The notes beneath the pieces are model-generated. The model was not told the DNA's origin, did no database searches, and saw only the letters and a program-made list of their open reading frames with translations. Shown piece by piece: positions 56,522 to 64,000 of a DNA stretch of 64,000 bases. Origin of the DNA: Rattus norvegicus (lineage: Eukaryota > Chordata > Mammalia > Rodentia > Muridae); NCBI RefSeq assembly GCF_036323735.1, contig NC_086037.1, positions 56,786,002 to 56,850,001 of the forward strand. The letters run 5' to 3'. How positions within the stretch are numbered: position 1 is the stretch's first letter; every line of letters starts with the position of its first letter. Made by a program: the position numbers and the translations under genes.

Positions 56522-57247
56522 TATGAAACACAGTGACACTGAGTAGAAGCAGAGCTTCTATTTCCAGCCAGTTAGTCACGGTGGGAATAAGGTGCGCGCT
56601 CTTAGGTGAGAGTTAAATAGGGTTAGTTCCTAGGTCTTTTGCTGATGCTGTAGGAAATTAAGGCATTTGGGAACTGAGTTAACAAGAAAACAATCTGATC
56701 TAAGCAGCAGGCACCTGGTAGGACTGCTCAGCTGATACAGGTGCTTACCACACACACACACCACAGCATGTGTGGGCCCCATAAATAGCTAAAGACAATC
56801 AAACCAGGCCTTTGTCTCTTGTAGTTTGGGTGCAAGCTGGGTCCCCAGGCTTTGGCTATTCTGGCCATTTTCTTCTTTGCCACCTTCATTCTCCACTGGC
56901 TGTCTCTGTGTGGCAGGAAAAGATGGTGGCTACTGGCAGTTACAAGATTATGGTGGCCCTCACAACACTGGTCAGAAGAAAATCTTGGAAGCAAAGTACG
57001 GTGTTACATTAGGAGTCAGAGATGAAAAGATCAGAGCCCAAGGTCATCCTTGGCTGCTTGTTGAGTTCAAGGCCAGCCTTGTCTCAAGTAAAAGGTGGGG
57101 ATAGGGGGAGGAGGAGGAGACAGAGACAGAGACATAGAGACTATCTTGTGCTAGCTATGATGGCGGTTTATGCCTATAATCTTGGTACTTGGAAGGACTG
57201 AAAGCCAAGGACAGTGTAGGCTACAAACAAACAGACCTTTCTTGGTA

Positions 57248-57355
57248 ACTGAGAACAGAGCTTTCCAAGGCTAGCCCTGTGCTGAGCCTGAGGTAAAGTT
57301 GACTGAGAACAGAGCTTTCCAAGGCTAGCCCTGTGCTGAGCCTGAGGTAAAGTTA
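57248..57355. repeat. 54-bp tandem duplication
   Basis: Two copies with period 54 starting ACTGAGAACAGAGCTTTCCA are identical over 53 bases. They lie 450-560 bp past the Adat1 stop. Confidence 0.97.
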
Positions 57356-57812
57356 ACTTCAACCACATCTGGTGGCTGAGGACTGGGAATGATGGTTCTC
57401 AAAGGGCGGCTGGGAATCTGAGACACATTCTCAACCGCAGGATGAAAGGCTGTGGAGTTCCCATCATTCTGAGATGATTTCAGCCCAATGCACACTTGCA
57501 GAATCAATGTAAGAAGATTAAAGCAGAGCTGCTGCAGATCACTCTGAAAGCATCACGTTCCAAACTCTGATGCCGTGTGTTCCGAACCAATCAGACACAG
57601 CTGAAGGCCGATACCAAGGTCGTTTCTGAGGCTACTTAGCAGGGAGCTGCTGCGGTCTGATGAGGTTCTGGGTTCCATTTATGACACCAAAGAGGGGCAG
57701 CGCTCTCGGAGAAGGCATCTCTTTCTCCTTGGGGTTTAACCAACAGAAAAGCAGAGGTTTGCTCAGCATGGAGGGAGGGGCAAATACTGTGAAGGGTCCT
57801 GATACCAGCGGG

Positions 57813-57948
57813 TCATTTAAATTGGTGGTAGTTGGGTGGGTTTCTGATCCAGGACGAAAACGGTTGTACCCTCCGGAGTGCACTCCAGGCTTCCTGGTAG
57901 GCAGACGCGGCCTCCTTGTACTCCTGATAGGTGTCCAGCTTCTGCACC
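57813..57948 (-). CDS. Adat1: Adat1 last coding exon with stop codon
   Basis: It encodes VQKLDTYQEYKEAASAYQEA, WSALRRVQPFSSWIRNPPNY and HQFK, then TGA at 57815-57813. The acceptor is GTGTGCATTAG, a weak pyrimidine tract. Confidence 0.95.
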
Positions 57949-58279
57949 CTAATGCACACATGTCATCAAGCACAGTTCTAAATGGAGTGCTTGCCCTTAG
58001 AGCAACTGGGCACATTCAGACAGCAGACCAGGTGCAGAGGGAGCAGCCTGTTCCTCACAGAGAATTCATGTTAGATCAATAGACGCTTGAGTGGGTTAGA
58101 ATCACCGAACACTGGCTTTGTATGGGCCTTGCACAGTCAAAGTTTTCTTTCCTTTGTGGTGTTGAGGATCACAGAGTTTCATGTATGCTGGACAGTGTCC
58201 TCCTCCTATCACTGAGTTGTCTACCCTGCCCTGACTTAAGGTTTCCACCAAAGGATCTAAGTTTAGAACCTTCTTGGTT

Positions 58280-58310
<31 letters not shown>

Positions 58311-61300
58311 GGAGCTGGGGACCGAACCCAGGGCCTTGCGCTTGCTAGGCAAGCGCTCTACCACTGAGCCAAATCCCCAACTCCTCTTGGTTGTTTTTTA
58401 AGAAGGTCAGTTAACACTACCTTCTCCTACCAGTGCTGCAGTGGACATCCTTTAGCCTCTCTATTGAAAAACGCCCAACGCTTTGAGTGGTTGCGATTCT
58501 TATTTGCTAGGCGTTCTAGATAAGGACTAAGACCAAAGTGTGGGTGGAAGTCCTCTGAGTCCTTATCTTGTCTTGGCCTTGAGTTCTGCCCTGGCTTTTT
58601 AAGTTCTGTTTGAGCTAGAATTCTCCTGTGTGCTTTAAACAGCAGCTCTGTCTGGCTTTCACCTTTCATCACCTTCAATACTGGACCCAGTTCTTCACTC
58701 TGGGCTGAGTGTGGAGCTCAGGTAGATGCTTGCTGAGCAGCATGGAGCCCTGGCTTTGGTCCTCAGAACTCAGTAAACCAGGTGTGGGCACCTGGAAGGC
58801 AGAGGCAGGAGGATGGGAACTGTCAAGGCCATCCCTGGCTACGTAGGAAGTTTGAGGCTAGTTGGCCTCATGAGACACTAACTCAAAGGGGAGGAAAAGT
58901 TTTGTTTGTTTGTTTTTTTTTTAACTGTCTAGCTCATTACCCTGCCCACCTTTAGCAAGAATCCTATTTACTATAGGTCTACTAAGAATTACCCTAGCCT
59001 AGCTTTGATCAGCTTAGAGATTTTTCCACAGACCAACCCCCTCTGTTCCTGACTCAAAGTTTTCACTTGTTCTTACACTTGGGAGTTGAGCCCAGTTTCC
59101 TTCCCCTGCATCCCCTGAACAGTCTTCTTTATCATCTTTGCCAATGTCTGAAGAAATCTTCCTTTAATACTTCTGTAGCACATACTTCTCACTCACAGAA
59201 TGTATTTTTTAATTAGAAATGTTTATTTTACGTCTATGAGTGTTTTGCCTGTGTGCCTGGGCAGCATGCTTGTGCCACATGCTCATGGTGTTGGGAAGAG
59301 GGCGTTAGGTCCCCTAGAACAGAGGGGCCAGCAGGCCTGAGACCTGAACTCCAGTGTCCTCTGGAGGAGGAGCAAATGATCTTGACCACTGAGTCACCTC
59401 TTCAGCCAGACTCCACATAGATTTTTATAAACAGAATTCGTTACAAAACCAAGTATAAGCCATGCCTGTGTCAAGCACTTTTACATGCAATATTTTTATT
59501 TATATTCTTCTCAGCGACCCTGTTACATGGCTAATATTACTATTCTTACCATCAATAAATCAAGGCTGGGATAACCAATCTTCATTGTAAATTAGATTGG
59601 ATTCATAGTTAGAATCGCCAGGGAAACTAACTTCTGGGCACACGAATGAAGGTGCTGCTTTCCAGGGAGGTTTGACTCAGGGAGGGCCCACCCTAGATGT
59701 GGGCAGTACCACACAGGGGTTGGGGTCCCAGACAACAAAAAGAAAAACGGAGCTGACCACCCTTGCTCCTCTCTCTGCTTGCTAATTCTGGGTACAGTTT
59801 AAGCAGGCACCTCCTCATCTTCCTTCTACTACGGACTGTGCCCTCCAACTGTGAACAAAGAAGTCTTCCTTAAGTTGTGTTCACCAGTTCTTTTTATTAC
59901 AACAACAACGACATACAGAGACCTGCCTCCCAATGCAACTTTATCCTGTCTCACTCCTGTCCTTTACTCTTACTATTTTTTTTTTTTTGTTCTTTTTTTC
60001 GGAGCTGGGGACCGAACCCAGGGCCTTGTGCTTCCTAGGCAAGCGCTCTACCACTGAGCTAAATCCCCAACCCCTACTCTTACTATTTATTGGTAATATT
60101 TATTGGTAAGGTCATTTATCTTGCCTGAGTACCATGTGCATGCAGTGCTTCAAAGGCCTGAAAAGGGTGTCAGATTCCCTGGGATCGGAGTTTTACATGG
60201 TTGTGAGCCACTATGTGGGTACTGGGAGTTGAACCTGTGTCCTCTACAAGAGTAGCCAGCCAATCCTCTTCTTAGCCTCTGAGCCATCTCTCTGGTCCCT
60301 ATATTTATTGTGTGTGTCTGTCTGTATGTGTGTGTTTGTCTGTACGTATGTGTGTGTGTTTGTCTGTATGTATGTATGTGTGTGTTTGTATATATGTATG
60401 TATGTATTTGTATATATGTATGTATGTGTGTGTATATGTATGTATGTATGTGTTTGTATGTATGTGTGTATGTATGTATGTGTGTGTTTGTATGTATGTA
60501 TGTGTGTGTGTGTATGTATGTACATGTGTGTACATGCTCGCATGATGCATAGGAGTGTGGTGGAGGACAGCGGCATGTGGGGAGGAGACTCCAGGCATAT
60601 GTATGTATGTATGTATGTATGTGTATGTATGTATGTGTGTGTGTGTATGTATATGTGTGTGTATGTATGTAAGTGTGTGTACATGCTCGCATGATGCATA
60701 GGAGTGTGGTGGAGGACGTGGGGAGGAGACTCCAGGAGTACAGAGACAATTCTTGCAGTAAATACTGATTTGAGTTTTATTTTAATAATTTCTCTTGTTA
60801 GTAAAGAGGAGGACCCATGAATTTGATAATATCAAACTATATTTGAGTCTGTGCTCCTGGAGTTTACCGCCAGAGGCCCTGGGTCCCATCCCAGCATCAC
60901 AAAGTCAGCCAATCAGTCAAACGATAAAAATGACAGGAAACAAAGGCCAGTGCTGTCAACATGGCGTTTGCGAGGCGGAAGCAGGACTGCTGTGGGTTTG
61001 AGCTTAAGCGGTGTATATTGTGAGTTTCAGTTTCAGGCCAACCTGGGCAGTGAGATCCTATCTCAAAATAAGTAAATAAATGTGTGAAGAAGACTAAAAC
61101 TGAACCTTCCTCTTACCCTTTTGTGCTACTTGCAAGAACAGCCTCTCCTCTAACTTCGTTAAGACCTTGACACAAACTCTACAAGGAAGTTCCCATTCTC
61201 TCGGGGTAAGCGGTAAGTGCCCACTCGCTCACCCAGCCAGATGTCCCCCCAGATATAAGCCAGAACCAGAGCAGAAGCCTTTGCAGACGGAACAAGGATG

Positions 61301-61398
61301 GACAAGCTCACCTGACGGAGTCCGGCCGCTCGTCTTCTGCAATGCAGCTCAGCAGCTTCTGGAATGATCTAAAGAGTTCCACCTTGCTGATTCGGGAT
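57813..61398 (-). CDS. Adat1: tRNA-specific adenosine deaminase 1, last two coding exons (partial)
   Basis: ADAT1 deaminates adenosine 37 to inosine in eukaryotic tRNA-Ala (established knowledge). Only the C-terminal end of its deaminase domain is present. Exons 61398-61312 and 57948-57813 join in frame to encode SRISKVELFRSFQKLLSCIA through RPDSVR, then VQKLDTYQEYKEAASAYQEA through NPPNYHQFK and TGA. This matches the remembered human C terminus closely (SQISKVELFRSFQKLLSRIA; YHQFK end). The catalytic zinc-binding residues and the start lie beyond the right edge, so the gene is cut by the window and is not shown to be broken. The intron between the two exons is 3.4 kb and contains an ID element, a TGTA-rich array and B2/B3-like DNA. 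Confidence 0.95.
58281..58384 (-). mobile_element. ID SINE
   Basis: Reverse-complement ID with about 30 T. TCTTGGTTG flanks both sides. It lies in the last intron of Adat1. Confidence 0.95.
59979..60074 (-). mobile_element. ID SINE
   Basis: Reverse-complement ID. TACTCTTACTATTT flanks both sides. Confidence 0.95.
60305..60680. repeat. (TGTA)/(TG)n complex tandem array
   Basis: TGTA, TG and TGTGTTTG units form a long array in the last Adat1 intron, split by a unique segment that also recurs after it. Confidence 0.95.
61312..61398 (-). CDS. Adat1: Adat1 penultimate coding exon
   Basis: This 87-bp exon encodes SRISKVELFRSFQKLLSCIA and EDERPDSVR. The acceptor is TTCTGAACAG and the donor GTGAGC. 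Both ends interrupt arginine codons. No further upstream Adat1 exon was recognised between 61.4 and 64.0 kb. Confidence 0.94.
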
Positions 61399-61924
61399 CT
61401 GTTCAGAAGAAGCGAGTAGAGGTCACCTCCAGCTGGTTTCGTACCAGGCCTCATCACAGCGCTCAGGGGTGAATGCGCCACATCTCCCATCCCTCTACCC
61501 CACAAGGAGAAATGCAGCCCGACCTAAACTGTCTCCTCAGCCTCTCCTCCCCTGACACAAAGTCTTGCTGTATTGCCCAGGCTGGTCTTGATTCAAGAGC
61601 CTCCTGCCTCAGTTTCCCAAGTTAGGACCACAGGGATGGGTCACCAACACCTGCCTCTCTAGAGAGATCTGTGCTGTGAGGAACTGAAATACCTTGCTGG
61701 CAAGTCACACTGACTTGTTAGCCACACGACTGTGCATTTTCAGAATTAAATCCTACCAACCTCACTCAAGCTTTCAGGGGACTGCAACCCCAAATAACAT
61801 AACTGACCTCTCAAATCCCAAGGCACAACCACCTATTAAATTCATTATTTATTCCCAATCAGTAGAAACTATGAACAGTCTATTAGGTTTTTGTTTTGGT
61901 TTGCTTTGCTTTGGGGGGGAGGTG

Positions 61925-62047
61925 TTGTTGTTTTGAGACAGGGTTTCTCTCTGTCCTCTGTAGACCAGACTGGCCTTGAGCTCAGAGATCTGCCTGCCTC
62001 TGCCTCCTGAGTGCTGTGATTAAAGGCGTGAGCCGCCACCACCCAGC
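61925..62047 (-). mobile_element. B1 SINE
   Basis: Reverse B1: TTGAGACAGGGTTTCTCTCT and TGCTGTGATTAAAGGCGTGA. Confidence 0.88.
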
Positions 62048-63129
62048 TCACTTGCTGTCCTTGCAGAAGACCTGAGTTTGGTTCCCAGCACCCACATTAG
62101 GGGCTCACAACAGCCTTGTTACTCCAGCTGCAGGGGAGCTGCCATCCCCTTCTGGCCTCTGCAGGCACCTGCACTTAAGTGCACAAAACCACAAAAAGAA
62201 ACACACATATACAAATAATGAAAAAGCAAAAGTATGTGCTTCTCTCTTCCTAAGGACGCAGGTTCAGTCTGCTGCCCCATAGAATGGCTCACACCTATCT
62301 GTAGCTCCAGTTTCATGGATCCAACGCTCTCTTCTGGACTTTGTGGGCACTGCACATATGTGGTACACAGACATATATTCAGGCCAAACACTCGTATACA
62401 TAAAACAAAAATAAATGTTTTTTTAAAAAAAGAATTAAGTTTTGTGCTAGTGTGATGGGTCAGTGGGCGAAGGCACTTCACCAAGCCTGACAACCTGAGT
62501 TTCATCCATGGGTCCCACATGATGGGAGAGAACCATTTCAAAAGATGACCTCTGACCTTAACACACATGCTGAGTCATGAGTGTTTGCAAGCACACACAT
62601 ATATAAAGCACAGACACAACATAAATAAACATAATAAAAAAAAAACCTTAAGAAGTCCTAAATAAGTGGGTAATCAAAACTATGTTATAAATCTGAGCAC
62701 GACAAACTGGTCAGCTGGCAGGAATGTTACAGGACTTTCCATGTCCCATGAACCTTTGGTGCAGTGGTTAGAGTAGTTGCCCTCCATGTTCCTGGTCTGA
62801 ATGACAATTCTGAAAGATGTCCATTTTTTCTCAAATTGATCTTTAGATTTAAAATCCAAGAATGGCCAAGACAAGACACTCTGAAAGACACGGCAAGAGG
62901 ACTTTCTCTGACAGATACCACCTCATTTAAAGCTAGAGTTTGAGTCTCGAGTAGTGGTGTTCACAATTCTAGTACTTGCTAGGCTGAGCAGAAGGACTGT
63001 GAGTTCAAAGACATCCTAGGACAAGGAGGGAGAAGGGTAGAGAGAGGGAGACGGAGAGACTCAATCTAAAAAACCATAAAGAGTAGGCTCTGTTATAGGG
63101 ATAAACAGAAGTGCGAAGAGAATAGAATA

Positions 63130-63132
<3 letters not shown>

Positions 63133-63180
<48 letters not shown>
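63133..63180. repeat. (GT)n microsatellite
   Basis: Pure GT run of about 48 bp in the Adat1 intron. Confidence 0.96.
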
Positions 63181-63181
<1 letters not shown>

Positions 63182-63493
63182 CCAGGACAAGGGATATCAA
63201 TTTTAGCAAAACGCCATGTCAAGCTCTACCCACCGCACTCAGTCCTCATGGCTCACCTTGCCTTACGGCTGGCAAATGAGCTGAGAGGGGCTGAGTGCTT
63301 GCCTAGGCACCCCTGGGAAAAGAGGTTCCAGGGTCTGAAACGACCTGTCAATCCCCAAGGTTTTGCTGCCCTGCAGAGTCTGCATTCTAATTCATATTCT
63401 GTCTGTCTGTCTATCTGTCTTTCTGTACCTCCTGCTTGAAGAGAAGGATGTAAGCTCTCAGCCTGCCCACTGCCATGCTCCCACTATGATGGT

Positions 63494-63588
63494 CTTTTTT
63501 TTTTTTTTTTCCGGAGCTGGGGACCGAACCCAGGGCCTTGCGCTTGCTAGGCAAGTGCTCTACCACTGAGCTAAATCCCCAACCCCCC
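63494..63588 (-). mobile_element. ID SINE
   Basis: Reverse-complement ID, near consensus. CTATGATGGTCTT flanks both sides. Confidence 0.95.
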
Positions 63589-64000
63589 CTATGATGGTCT
63601 TAAGCCTCCATTATAAGTTTCCTTCTGTGAGCTGCATTGGTCATGGTGCTTGGTCACAGCAGTAGAAAAGTAACTAAGGCACTGCCATCTATCCATGAAC
63701 TCTCACTGAACAGATAAAAGTACACTGCAGCCCACAGAGTAGCTGGCCTTGCCTCCAAGTCGCACAGACAATGGGGTTAAACTGTGACACACCACAGGTC
63801 ACACAGGGAACACTGACACACTGTGACAGGCTGGAGAGCAGCACCACAGGACTCTAGGGATGACCTCCTGATGGGAGGTAGTGGTGGTTGAGTTGGGCTT
63901 TAGAAGTGTGAGGATAAATGCTCTAAGCAAAGAATACTCCTCTCATTTGAGCAAAGCAGCAACCAGAATCCATGTCAGCTGAGTGGGGCCAAAGAGGAGA

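Larger units (their letters stand above)
56230..57812 (-). other. Adat1: Possible Adat1 3' UTR and flank
   Basis: The sequence downstream of the stop includes a perfect 54-bp tandem duplication at 57248-57355 and a B1 near 56.3 kb. A minus-strand AATAAA lies at 56235-56230; it could be a distal polyadenylation signal, but I cannot tell whether the transcript extends that far. Confidence 0.3.

Noticed and set aside
60150..60749. Long open frames of H, T and Y or of C, V and M residues on both strands.
   Set aside because: They are translations of TGTA/TG microsatellite sequence; repeats with no stops in several frames give such frames by default. The same holds for frames near 9.0, 10.4, 11.3, 16.9, 22.2 and 63.1 kb.

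Overview
The window is mammalian nuclear DNA, almost certainly from rat (Rattus). It carries at least sixteen ID (BC1-type) SINEs, many near-consensus with intact A-tails and visible target-site duplications. It also has many B1 and B2 copies, 3' ends of rodent L1, and long dinucleotide microsatellites. Gene structure is eukaryotic throughout, with short exons, long introns and CpG-rich promoters; nothing prokaryotic, viral or CRISPR-like was seen. The gene order Tmem231 (-), Gabarapl2 (+), Adat1 (-) matches the conserved mammalian block on human 16q23.

Layout. From 1 to about 8.1 kb there is repeat-rich flanking DNA, with a GC-rich, promoter-like patch near 4.1 kb that could be the upstream exon of the next minus-strand gene. 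From 8,182 to 27,503 the minus strand holds the complete coding sequence of Tmem231 in seven exons (315 codons), including a 14.3-kb intron 2 full of SINEs and microsatellites. Its CpG-rich promoter lies near 27.5 kb. From 27.6 to 33.7 kb is intergenic. From 33,893 to 43,490 the plus strand holds the complete Gabarapl2 coding sequence (four exons, 117 codons), with a CpG-island promoter and a poly(A) signal at 43,971. From 44 to 57.8 kb is intergenic, repeat-rich DNA. The last two coding exons of Adat1 lie on the minus strand (61,312-61,398 and 57,813-57,948); the rest of that gene lies beyond the right edge.

The three genes act in unrelated processes: the ciliary transition zone (Tmem231), Atg8-family autophagy and Golgi traffic (Gabarapl2), and adenosine-to-inosine editing of tRNA (Adat1). 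They share a conserved neighbourhood, not a pathway. The most interesting points are a minor-spliceosome (U12-type) AT-AC intron between the last two coding exons of Tmem231, an RFX X-box-like motif directly upstream of the Tmem231 start, two ID elements apparently inserted one after the other into the same 14-bp target, an ID element inside an L1 3' end, and several short tandem duplications. I did not find an undescribed multi-gene system here; the window reads as an ordinary gene block in a rodent genome with some unusual local features.
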